From JAHBXE01 sp044222195 (GTDB lineage Bacteria; Planctomycetota; Phycisphaerae; Phycisphaerales; UBA1924): 64,000 bases of DNA. Shown piece after piece: positions 32,950 through 40,880 of this stretch. The position numbers were made by a program, and so were the translations under genes. Location: the NCBI GenBank assembly GCA_044222195.1, contig JBGANS010000019.1, positions 16,607-80,606 of the forward strand. Direction: 5' to 3'. Each line of letters starts with the position of its first letter. Position 1 is the first letter of the stretch. The notes under the pieces are model-generated. The model saw only the letters and a program-made list of their open reading frames with translations, was not told the DNA's origin and did no database searches.

Positions 32950-35900
32950 ATGAAGCCGACGGATCGGACTCAGGAACGGACTCAGAAGACGGGCGCGTAC
33001 GCGGCGCTGGGAGTTGCGGGCGTTTTCGTGCTGGTCGTGGCGTACTTCGTGATCTTCGGGGGTGGCGGGGGACAGGGAAACGGGAAGGGCCCGCACGCGC
33101 CAAAGGCCGGCGACGTTCGGCCGCTCGGGCAGGGCGCGACCAACGCGCAGGGTGTGGGGCCGGTCACTGATTTTCGGTTTGACCTGACGGACAAGAAGGA
33201 TCCGAACAAGCGGACGGGGTTGCTCGTGTTCGCGGCGATGGACCCATTGGAAGGGCATCGGTATTCCGTGGACAAGCCGCAGGCGTGGCGATTCCTGGAT
33301 GATGGCCGGTGTGTGTACATCCGGGCGGATTCGGGGTTGATCTATCGGCCCGAGGGGCAGCAGCAGCCGGAATCGGGAACGATCCGCGGACGAGTTGAGA
33401 TCAAGCTCTTTGCCAAGGGTGTGGATGTTCAGAAGTTTGATCCGGCGGCGCCGTCGCTCGCCGTGATCAGGACGGAGTCGCTGGCGTTCGAGGCGGCGGT
33501 CGGAGAGTTGTCGACGCCGGACTTTTTCGCGGCGGTGTGGGAGGGTGGGACATTTGAAGGGACCGGGCTTTCGCTCGTGTTCGATCAGCCGCGGGAGAAG
33601 CTCGTGAGGGGCGAGGTTCAGCGGAACGGGAAGCTGACGCTGAGCCAGACGCCGAAGAAGAACTCGCCGGCGAAGGCGGACGAGACGAAGTCGCCCGCCG
33701 AGCCCGGACCTGCGCGGGCATCGAACACGCCGGCCGGACCGGTCGAGGTACCGATTGAGTCGCTGTATCGATTGATCGGCAGCGGGAAAGTGGCCGCTTC
33801 GCAGGGGCCGCGTCGGTTGACGGCGGACAAGTTCCAGGTGCTCGCGCGGCTGCTGGACAACAGGTTGCCGGAGGGCGCGATCGGGCAGGTGAAGTTTGCC
33901 CAGAGCGCTGCAAAACCGGCACCGACGAGCCCGGCGCCCGCGAATCCGGCCCCCGGCGATGCGTCGGCACCGGGCGGACAAGGTCTTGCGGCCCCCGCGA
34001 AACCCGGTGAAGAGCCGCTGGTGCTCGCGTGGGAAGGGCCGTGCGTCATCTCTTCGATCACGGAAGCGCCCGTCGAGTTGAAGAACGACCATCTCGCCGC
34101 CAACTTCACGGCGGATTCCGGGTCGAAGATCACGCTCGCGGATGGGGAGCGGGGAATCACTGGATTTGCGGAAGCGATTGAATACGCCGCGACGAGCCGG
34201 GGACTCTCGCTGATCGGGAAGGACGCCGGAAGCGTTTCGCTGGCGGTGCCAGAATCCGGGCGGATCGTGACGCAGCGGATCGATGCGGACCTGGTGAACG
34301 GGATCATCCGGACGCCGAGGGCGGGGACGCTGGCTTCGGGAGACGCCGAGAAGCCCGACCAGCAACTCTCGTGGTCCGATCGAGGGGAGTTTGCGTTCCT
34401 GACGACTGAACAGGGACTGACGGGATCGTTGAAAGAGGCGATTGTCGTCGGGAATGTCCGCGGCGACGGGAAGGGTATGACGTTCACGAGCGGGACGGCA
34501 CGTGCGACCTTCGCCGAGGTGTCGCCGGAGCAGAAGAAGCCGGTGCTCGCGAGCGTGGACCTGTCAGGCGGCGCGGTGGCTCAGTCGGTCGACACGGGCA
34601 TGATGTCAGCCCAGAAGATTCATGTGGACTTTGAGCCTCCCACCGCGAAGTCCGGGGACGATCAGCCGATTCGCGCACGATTCGTCCGGGCGGAGGAGAA
34701 CTTCATCGTCGAGCGCGAGGGCCAGCGCCTGAGCGGGCAGTACCTGGAGTCGGTGTTGTTCGACGCTGGTGATGGGAAAATGGATGTCGGATCGGTGCTC
34801 GCTCGCGGCGGGGTGACGTTCAAGAGCGAGAAGGACTTCATCACGGGGCAGACTGAGGAGCTGCGGGCGGACCTGGGGCTTGACGAGAACGGCCAGCGGA
34901 AGCAGCTTGTGAATCTTGTCGGAGAGGGCACGTTCGTGTCTCGCGATGAGCCCGGGCGCGAGCAGGGGAAGGTGACGGGGACGCAGCTGGCGATCGACGG
35001 CATCCGTGGGCGGATGGAGAGCTTCGGCGTCGGAAACTTCGCCTACAAAGGCCTGACGGGAGCGGAACCTTCGGCCATTGACGCCACTTGGACGCGGCGG
35101 ATGGTGTACGACGATTCGGCGGGCTTGATCGACTGCTGGGGAAACTCGAAGGCGAACTATTCTCCGGATGCGAACACGCGGAACAAGGTCGACGCGGAGC
35201 GGATCAAGCTCTTCATGACGCCGGGAACGCCGGGCCGGTCGATTCTCGGATCAACGCTTGGGGGCGGGGAGAAGGACTCGGGCGCCGCGGGCCAGGACCG
35301 GTCGGTCCTCGGCGCGGAGGCGCACGGCTCGATTCAGGATCGCGAAGGCGGGACGAACGCCCGGATCGAATCGAGGACGTACGCCGCGGGAGTGCTTCAG
35401 AAGCTCTCGTACATCGAGGGACCCTCCGTTCTGGCGAGCAACGACAAGGGAACGATCGACGTGCCGGGGGCCGGGAAGTTCCTATTGGTCGATCAGTCGG
35501 CAGCGACCGGCGTCGCCAACACGGCGCCCGGCGCGCGTGATCTGGGCGGAGACACCCGAGGCACATCTCTCTTTGAATGGGCGACTTCGCTGCACGCCGA
35601 GAAGAACGGCGGAGCGGGCGGCGACACCGTGATGACGATGAAAGACCGCGTGAACGTTGTGCACCGGGCTCTCAGGGACGGCCAGGTCACGGAGATTCGA
35701 TGCGATGACATCGTGGCGAATCTCAAGGACAAGGCCGGTTCGCTTGGCGAAGCCGGGCGTGGCCTTGAGCTGCAATCGGTCGCGGCGACGGGGAGTGTGT
35801 ACGCGGCGTCGGGCCCGCCCAAGACCGACACGCAGCCGCGGCCACCGCTGCGTGAGCTGATTTCGCACTCGCTGGAATACGACGCGATCAACCGTCGCAT

Positions 35901-36042
35901 CGAGGCGAAGGCTCAGAAGGGCGGTGTGGTGACGATGTTCGATCCATCAGCCGCAAGCCCAACAACCGCATCGTGGCTGACATGGGATCTCGAGAAAAAC
36001 TCGGTGCAGGTCAGGCAACCTGCGGGCGCAGCGCCAAGATAA
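32950..36042 (+). CDS. Very large LptC/OstA-like LPS-export protein
   Basis: A 1,030-residue protein with a short cytosolic N-terminus and one membrane helix (16-36), then an all-beta periplasmic body. Residues ~70-235 look LptC-like (DFRFDLTDK, RTESLAFEAAVGELSTPDFFAAVWEGGTFEGTGLSLVFDQPREKL, the last ending in a 'GxGLxxd' phrase). Several later segments (about 350-430, 480-560, 590-720) have OstA/LptA-like rhythm: ADLGLDENGQRKQLVNLVGEGTF, MVYDDSAGLIDCWGNSKANYSPDANTRNKVDAERIKLFM. A Pro/Ala-rich linker lies at 225-360. E. coli LptC is 191 residues and LptA about 185. Immediately after kdsD/kdsC this is expected to bridge inner membrane and LptD. No lptB follows. Confidence 0.75.
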   Translation: MKPTDRTQERTQKTGAYAALGVAGVFVLVVAYFVIFGGGGGQGNGKGPHAPKAGDVRPLGQGATNAQGVGPVTDFRFDLTDKKDPNKRTGLLVFAAMDPLEGHRYSVDKPQAWRFLDDGRCVYIRADSGLIYRPEGQQQPESGTIRGRVEIKLFAKGVDVQKFDPAAPSLAVIRTESLAFEAAVGELSTPDFFAAVWEGGTFEGTGLSLVFDQPREKLVRGEVQRNGKLTLSQTPKKNSPAKADETKSPAEPGPARASNTPAGPVEVPIESLYRLIGSGKVAASQGPRRLTADKFQVLARLLDNRLPEGAIGQVKFAQSAAKPAPTSPAPANPAPGDASAPGGQGLAAPAKPGEEPLVLAWEGPCVISSITEAPVELKNDHLAANFTADSGSKITLADGERGITGFAEAIEYAATSRGLSLIGKDAGSVSLAVPESGRIVTQRIDADLVNGIIRTPRAGTLASGDAEKPDQQLSWSDRGEFAFLTTEQGLTGSLKEAIVVGNVRGDGKGMTFTSGTARATFAEVSPEQKKPVLASVDLSGGAVAQSVDTGMMSAQKIHVDFEPPTAKSGDDQPIRARFVRAEENFIVEREGQRLSGQYLESVLFDAGDGKMDVGSVLARGGVTFKSEKDFITGQTEELRADLGLDENGQRKQLVNLVGEGTFVSRDEPGREQGKVTGTQLAIDGIRGRMESFGVGNFAYKGLTGAEPSAIDATWTRRMVYDDSAGLIDCWGNSKANYSPDANTRNKVDAERIKLFMTPGTPGRSILGSTLGGGEKDSGAAGQDRSVLGAEAHGSIQDREGGTNARIESRTYAAGVLQKLSYIEGPSVLASNDKGTIDVPGAGKFLLVDQSAATGVANTAPGARDLGGDTRGTSLFEWATSLHAEKNGGAGGDTVMTMKDRVNVVHRALRDGQVTEIRCDDIVANLKDKAGSLGEAGRGLELQSVAATGSVYAASGPPKTDTQPRPPLRELISHSLEYDAINRRIEAKAQKGGVVTMFDPSAASPTTASWLTWDLEKNSVQVRQPAGAAPR

Positions 36043-36124
36043 AACCTCGTTCGCACGACACTCCCGTCGGCCCGCAGGGAAATGCCGGCTGTTGATGCTT
36101 GACGGGTCAAACCCCCACCCGGGT

Positions 36125-36682
36125 TCAGGCGTCGGTGCGATCGACAACCTTGTAGTCTTCGCGTTCGCCCCGGCCGCGCAGGGGGTAATCCTTGCGGAGA
36201 GGGTGGGCGGGGAAGTCTTCCCAGGTAAGGATGCGGCGAAGGTCGGGATGGTTGCGAAAGCGTATTCCGAACATGTCGAAAACTTCGCGTTCGGTCCATT
36301 CAGCCCCGGGCCACAGGTCGGTCACGCTGTCGAGATGGAGGGCGGGGTCGTCGGCGATGCCGTCGGTCGGGAGCGAAGGGTCGAGGAAGACCTTGACGAA
36401 GAATCGGTCGTCGCGGCCAAAGGCAATCAAGTTGTAATACACGGCGAAGCGGCCGATGGTCTTGGCGGGGTAGTTCAAGTAGTCGATGCCGCCGACATCC
36501 GAAAGGAAGTTGTACCCGGCGGATGTCTTCAGGAAGGCCATGACTTCGTGGAGATCGGCAGGCTCGACAATCAGCGTCGATTGGCCGCGGAACTCGGTGG
36601 CGCGAAAGCGCCTGCCCGGAAAGGCGTCCTTGACGAGCTTGAAGGTCGGGTGGTCGGGCGTGGTCTTGACAGGATCAGACAT
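36125..36682 (-). CDS. nuoC: NADH-quinone oxidoreductase subunit C
   Basis: NuoC (30-kDa subunit) is part of the peripheral arm of complex I. The 185-residue product carries the family core: LSDVGGIDYLNYPA, RFAVYYNLIAF, RFFVKVFLDP, then the signature SVTDLWPGAEWTEREVFDMFGIRFRNHPDLRRILTWEDFPAHPLRKDYPLRG. It is not fused to NuoD, and no other nuo gene lies within the window. It converges on the LptC-like gene and follows a hypothetical gene 60 bases upstream on the same strand. Either the nuo genes are scattered or this is a detached copy. Confidence 0.95.
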   Translation of the reverse strand: MSDPVKTTPDHPTFKLVKDAFPGRRFRATEFRGQSTLIVEPADLHEVMAFLKTSAGYNFLSDVGGIDYLNYPAKTIGRFAVYYNLIAFGRDDRFFVKVFLDPSLPTDGIADDPALHLDSVTDLWPGAEWTEREVFDMFGIRFRNHPDLRRILTWEDFPAHPLRKDYPLRGRGEREDYKVVDRTDA

Positions 36683-36742
36683 GGATTGCTCTCAGGGGCG
36701 TTGGCGTGAGTTTAGCGGTTTGCACGCGCGGTGGCATAAACC

Positions 36743-37360
36743 TCAACCCGGGGGCACGGGGGGAAAGTACACCGCCACCTTGTCCGCGGGGACTCTCGAA
36801 CGAATCAACTCGACAAGGGCGGCGGCAAGCAACCCCTGGTCTGCGCGGCAGGGCTCGAAGAGTTCGTCACCCGCAGGGCGGACGTTGGCGACGACTATGG
36901 CGGGGACTGAGGGGTGCTCCGCCAGCGCATCAAGCGCGCGCAGGATGTGATCCTCGGCGCGCGAGATCATGGATGGGGTGAGGAGCCCCGCGGGATCGAG
37001 GAGGACTTCAAATGGCTGGCCGGCGCGGCGTTTCAAGAATGTCGCGCACGACTGCACATCCGAGAGAACGTGACGGGGGTGCGGCCTGAAGCACGCCGTC
37101 GCGCCCGCGTGAGCGAGCGTCGGCGCGACACGATCGCACCAGGCATCGAGGCGCTGCCACGCTTCCTTGCTCCAGGTGTGATGGTCAAGTGAAGAGATGG
37201 TCTCGCCCATCCAGCCTGACCAGAACACCCGACGGCCGCGCCACGATTGCGGCCCTGAGAAAGCGAGTACGTTGGCGTGATCGACCGCCGCGAAGTCGTC
37301 TTCGCCGGTCCCCCTGCGTGTCGCGGCAATTCGATTTTCTTCAAAGATGCACACATCCAT
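36743..37360 (-). CDS. Protein of unknown function, possible TIM-barrel-like fold
   Basis: A 205-residue cytosolic protein without signal peptide. It has Trp-rich stretches (SGPQSWRGRRVFWSGWMGETISSLDHHTW, DAWCDRVAPTLAHAGATACFRPHPRHV). A segment FEVLLDPAGLLTPSMISRAEDHILRALDALAEHP follows, with the 'LDPxxLL' look of sugar-isomerase-like TIM barrels, where a strand end carries an Asp. That is weak evidence only. GGAG precedes the ATG by a few bases. It lies upstream of nuoC in the same direction and could be co-transcribed. I do not recognise the family. Confidence 0.6.
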   Translation of the reverse strand: MDVCIFEENRIAATRRGTGEDDFAAVDHANVLAFSGPQSWRGRRVFWSGWMGETISSLDHHTWSKEAWQRLDAWCDRVAPTLAHAGATACFRPHPRHVLSDVQSCATFLKRRAGQPFEVLLDPAGLLTPSMISRAEDHILRALDALAEHPSVPAIVVANVRPAGDELFEPCRADQGLLAAALVELIRSRVPADKVAVYFPPVPPG

Positions 37361-37570
37361 CGCTCCAGCGTAGGGCGGCGAACGTCACATTCGTGCGCGG
37401 CCCCGCGAGGATGGGCGATTGGTTCGATCCTTGCGCGATCCGGGGCGCAGGATTGGATGGATCGGAACGGAGTCCGGGCCCCCGCGATCGGGTCGGTTGA
37501 AGAATCCGAACGGGCGTGCCCGATAGTGCTCACTCGCCGCCCGACTCAGGGTGGTCGAATCGGAGGACTC

Positions 37571-37837
37571 ATGCAGTCAGCGGGCGCCCCAGGGCGCACC
37601 TCCGAGCCGCTGGAGAGCAGCTCGTCGTCGTCGCGGTTGACCCGGGAGCAGGTCGTCGATCGCATCATCACCATCAACCCTTCAGCCACGACGTCGTTCC
37701 TGGCGGGCTTCAGCGAGGCGTCTCTTGGAAGGTACTTGGATCATCTGGTAGCGACCTCCTGCCCTCGCGGCCGGCACGCACGTTGGCTGCGGCAGGGCGA
37801 TTCGCCGGCGATCGTGGCCCGTGAACGACGGGATTGA
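37571..37837 (+). CDS. Short protein of unknown function
   Basis: An 88-residue protein, MQSAGAPGRTSEPLESSSSSS..., with a Ser/Gly-rich start and a compact helical core SRLTREQVVDRIITINPSATTSFLAGFSEASLGRYLDHL. A basic tail follows (PRGRHARWLRQGDSPAIVARERRD). A perfect Shine-Dalgarno GGAGG lies 4-5 bases before the ATG and a strong terminator follows 54 bases after the stop, so a real single-gene unit is likely. No cysteines, membrane helices or known motif. The 'REQVVDRIITINPSAT' phrase suggests a small helical adaptor, but function is unknown. Confidence 0.65.
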   Translation: MQSAGAPGRTSEPLESSSSSSRLTREQVVDRIITINPSATTSFLAGFSEASLGRYLDHLVATSCPRGRHARWLRQGDSPAIVARERRD

Positions 37838-37890
37838 ATCAGAATGGGGCGCGGGCCTTCGGGCCGAGCGAGAACCAAGGTAATCAGATT

Positions 37891-37938
37891 CCAACGCTCC
37901 GAGGGGGGCTCCATGGTGGGGCCCCCCTTGGTTTTTTT
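37891..37938 (+). terminator. Strong rho-independent terminator
   Basis: A long stem with outer CCAA...TTGG and inner GAGGGGGGC (37901-37909) / GCCCCCCTT (37921-37929), followed by seven T. Confidence 0.9.
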
Positions 37939-38227
37939 GAAAGTGGACCGTCGGAGCCACCGCCGCGGGAATGGGGGGCGTTCGGGCAGGAAGTGCGGGT
38001 CTCAGAGGCGCCAAGGTATTCGGACTCATGCGGGCTATCGGAACGTCCGATGGTGAAACTCGTCGGGCGGCGGCACGTTCACCCCAACCTCAAGGGGGGC
38101 GCAAAGCCGGTCCGATAAAAGCCTTGACGGAGTCTCGGCTTGGTGGCCGCGCCGGGGTCGGGCAGGAGCCCGAGTGACCCAGGCACGAACCCAACGCGGG
38201 CAAGGCAGATCCTCGGAGACTTCGCTC
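37939..38227 (+). promoter_or_regulatory. Possible structured leader before the TolB-like lipoprotein gene
   Basis: This 289-base gap holds a perfect inverted repeat ATCGGA-ACG-TCCGAT (38037-38051). It also holds GGGGGGCGCAAAGCCGGTCC near 38093-38112, close to the GGACGCAAAGCC signature of c-di-GMP-I (GEMM) riboswitches, and a later GCCGCGCCGGGGTCGGGC stretch. The upstream GGCAAACC half of GEMM is not seen, so the class is doubtful. No protein-coding frame here looks real. Confidence 0.25.
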
Positions 38228-39643
38228 ATGAACACACGAATCCTGGCACTGGCACTTCTGATCGCTGCGGGCACGACCGGATGCGAAATGGCACCGGGAA
38301 CGTACTCGACCATGGGCACGGGGAGCGATCCCGCGGCCAATCCGAACTCTGGACCGGCGCAGGGTCCCGGCCCGAACATGCGGGCCGTTCCGGCGCCACA
38401 CGCCCAGGCGGCGGTCCAACCCCGCGGCTCGAACATCAGCATCGACCCGGTGACGACATCGCTGGTCGGCGCGCCGGGTTCGGACGAGGTGATGACACTT
38501 CACACCCAGCCGTTGCAGCCCGGTCAGCCGTCCAACGCGGCGATGAACCTCTACGGCGAGGTGCTGGCCAAGTCGATGACGCCCCAGGGCGCGGACGCGG
38601 GCAAGGCCGGAGGGGCGAATCTGAAGCAGGTGAGCTTCGCGGTCGAAGGGGCGGACTTTGACCCGGATGTCTCGCCGGACGGCAAGCGCCTTGTCTACTC
38701 CAGCACGCAGCACCGGATGACGGCGGACATTTACGTCAAGAACATCGACAGCCGCGTGGTGAGCCAGCTCACCAACGACCCGGCGAACGATGTGATGCCG
38801 AAGGTGAGCCCGGATGGGACCCGCGTGGCGTTTGCCTCCAACCGCGCCGGGAATTGGGACATTTTCGTGATGCCCATCAACGGCGGTCGGGCGATCCAGC
38901 TCACGAACAACTCGGCGGATGACCTTCACCCGACCTGGTCGCCCGATGGAACGCACCTCGCGTTCTGCCGACTCGGCGAGGTCAGCGGGCAGTGGGAAAT
39001 CTGGACCACGGATGTCGGAAACTCGGGCGTGGCCAGCTTTGTCTGCTACGGCCTCTTCCCGGCCTGGTGCCCCGTGCCGGGCACGGGCGCCAACGGAACC
39101 GACAAGATCGCGTTCCAGAAGAGCCGGGAACGCGGCGACCGGGCGTTCAGCATCTGGACGATCGACTTCCGCGATGCACAGGCGGACAACCTGACCGAGG
39201 TGGCGTCAACGCCGCTCGCCGCCTGCATCAACCCGGCGTGGAGCCTTGACGGCCAGTGGCTGGCCTTTGCCACGGTTCCGAATCCGCAGCAGTGGGCCCA
39301 GAGCACGGACACCCGGCCCTCGACCGCTGACCTGTGGCTCATCGACGTGAACGGGAACAGTCGAATCAGCCTCTCGGCGGGCACGGCCGTGAATCTGATG
39401 CCCTCGTGGGGACCGAGCAACAGGCTCTTCTTCGTCTCTGACCGCGGCGGGATCGACAATATCTGGTCGATGGACACCAGCCAGATTGTTCAACTCGCCT
39501 CGCTGAACATGAAGAGCAACCCGGCGCCGTACGTGGCACAACCGGTGGCCAACCCCGCCGCTCATCCGACTGTGGCGCCCAAAACACCCAGCGGCTCCAA
39601 GATTACGACCGGCCAGGATCATCCTGGCGAGAGCAATCACTAG
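38228..39643 (+). CDS. TolB-like beta-propeller lipoprotein
   Basis: A 471-residue exported protein. The signal region MNTRILALALLIAAGTTGCEM ends in a lipobox-like TTGC with Cys19, so it is probably a lipoprotein, though the -3 Thr is unusual. After a Pro/Ala linker come six or so PD40/TolB-type blades: FDPDVSPDGKRLVYSS, MPKVSPDGTRVAFASNRAGNWDIFVMPINGG, LHPTWSPDGTHLAFCRL, INPAWSLDGQWLAFATV, LMPSWGPSNRLFFVSDRGGIDNIWSMD. Such propellers bind proteins in the periplasm (as TolB does Pal). No tolQRA/pal genes are nearby, so a TolB role is not shown. The next lipoprotein may share its job. Confidence 0.85.
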   Translation: MNTRILALALLIAAGTTGCEMAPGTYSTMGTGSDPAANPNSGPAQGPGPNMRAVPAPHAQAAVQPRGSNISIDPVTTSLVGAPGSDEVMTLHTQPLQPGQPSNAAMNLYGEVLAKSMTPQGADAGKAGGANLKQVSFAVEGADFDPDVSPDGKRLVYSSTQHRMTADIYVKNIDSRVVSQLTNDPANDVMPKVSPDGTRVAFASNRAGNWDIFVMPINGGRAIQLTNNSADDLHPTWSPDGTHLAFCRLGEVSGQWEIWTTDVGNSGVASFVCYGLFPAWCPVPGTGANGTDKIAFQKSRERGDRAFSIWTIDFRDAQADNLTEVASTPLAACINPAWSLDGQWLAFATVPNPQQWAQSTDTRPSTADLWLIDVNGNSRISLSAGTAVNLMPSWGPSNRLFFVSDRGGIDNIWSMDTSQIVQLASLNMKSNPAPYVAQPVANPAAHPTVAPKTPSGSKITTGQDHPGESNH

Positions 39644-39649
39644 TCCCCT

Positions 39650-39684
39650 CGCCGCGGCGGGACCGAAAGGTCGCGGCGCGGTTT
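39650..39684 (+). terminator. Probable terminator after TolB-like gene
   Basis: CGCCGCG (39650-39656) and CGCGGCG (39672-39678), loop of 15 bases, then CGGTTTT. Confidence 0.55.
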
Positions 39685-39730
39685 TAGAACCGGTCTGGTT
39701 GGAATACCGGGCCCGAACAGGCAGGACGCC

Positions 39731-40576
39731 ATGACAACAGAACAGACCATGCTCAATGCACGATGCGCGCCCGGACTCTGGAACGGCTACGTGCGGTCCA
39801 GGCTGATGACAGGCGCCATGGTGCTTTCGATGCTGGCCCTGAGCCAGCTGATCTTCGGGTGCGCGGGTACCGAACCGAAACTCAAGCCACCCCAGACCCT
39901 GGTGGCGCCGTACGACGTATCTCGCGGCGAACCTCTGTGGGCGGTGGTGCCCCTGAGAAATGAATCGGGAACCACGATCGCCGACCCCTACCTGGTAAGC
40001 GACAAGGTTGTCGCCGCGGCTTCGCAGGTGCGGGGCGTGCGGTGTCTCCCGCTGAACCGGACGATTGCGGCGATGCGGGCGCTGGACCTGACGGACCTGT
40101 CGAGGCCGGAAGAAGCTGAGGCCTTGGCGAAGGCTCTGGGTGCCGACGGCCTGATCGTCGGATCGATCACGGCGTACGACCCATACAACCCGCCGCGCCT
40201 CGGGCTGGCCTTGGCCCTGTACACGCGTCCGGGATTCAGCGGTCGACCGCTGGCCAACACCGGCGGAGTCGATCCGCGGAGACTGACGTACCAACCGACC
40301 GATTACAAGTACTTTCCGCGGAGCGTCCACGGCGAGGCACCGGCTTCCGTCATCTCGGAATACCTGGACGGAAAGAACCACCAGGTGCTGATGGACATGC
40401 AGTCGTACGCCGAGGGGCGGCACGCGGAGGGGACGGCGCTGGGGTGGCGGCGATATCTGGTGAGCATGGACCTGTTCTGCGAGTTCGGCGCCTGGCACGG
40501 CGTCAACCGGCTGCTCGAGCACGAGTGGATTCGGATGGCGCGTGTGCCGGTGACGGAAACGAATCAACAGCCCTGA
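39731..40576 (+). CDS. Lipoprotein of unknown function (CsgG/LpoB-like fold suspected)
   Basis: A 281-residue protein. A long N-terminal extension precedes the signal helix LMTGAMVLSMLALSQLIFGCAG; the lipobox is IFGC (Cys near 44), so a later Met (near residue 26) may be the real start. The body reads LWAVVPLRNESGTTIADPYLVSDKVVAAASQVRGVRCLPLNRTIAAM and then ALGADGLIVGSITAYDPYNPPRLGLALALY. This 'PLRNESG...SD...GADGLIVGSI' rhythm occurs in CsgG/GNA1162/LpoB-like lipoproteins, which adopt a TolB-N-like fold. Family placement is tentative. It follows the TolB-like gene by 87 bases with a hairpin between. Confidence 0.72.
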   Translation: MTTEQTMLNARCAPGLWNGYVRSRLMTGAMVLSMLALSQLIFGCAGTEPKLKPPQTLVAPYDVSRGEPLWAVVPLRNESGTTIADPYLVSDKVVAAASQVRGVRCLPLNRTIAAMRALDLTDLSRPEEAEALAKALGADGLIVGSITAYDPYNPPRLGLALALYTRPGFSGRPLANTGGVDPRRLTYQPTDYKYFPRSVHGEAPASVISEYLDGKNHQVLMDMQSYAEGRHAEGTALGWRRYLVSMDLFCEFGAWHGVNRLLEHEWIRMARVPVTETNQQP

Positions 40577-40880
40577 CGTCTCGGCTCCGGCCGGACAGGG
40601 GCCGGAGCGATGATGTTCAGCGACGCCAAACCACACACCGACAGGATTGAACGGCTGCCGGCGGGCGGGCGTGATGTGTGCGCGGCGGTTGAAGGAATCA
40701 TCGCGCCCGCCACGACGCGCAAGGAATGCCCGTCCGAGAGGATCGCTGCCGGCTGTGATTCACACGAGATGATCGGGGGAGTTCACTCGGACTCAACACG
40801 AGGGCCGAGGCGACCGATCAGCACTGATAACGCAGATATTTGCGGGCCTGAGATGCGGTGATCGCCAGGAGTTAGGAACC
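40577..40880. other. Intergenic region with one hairpin
   Basis: A 304-base gap. The hairpin GCTCCGGCC (40584-40592) / GGCCGGAGC (40600-40608) follows the lipoprotein stop without a U-tract. An 83-codon open frame (40610-40861) has no ribosome site or protein-like composition. The rest should carry the xerC promoter; no clear boxes were identified. Confidence 0.5.

Noticed and set aside
38093..38112. Confident c-di-GMP-I riboswitch call
   Set aside because: Only the CGCAAAGCC half of the core matches; the GGCAAACC segment is absent, so it is reported only as a weak leader candidate.
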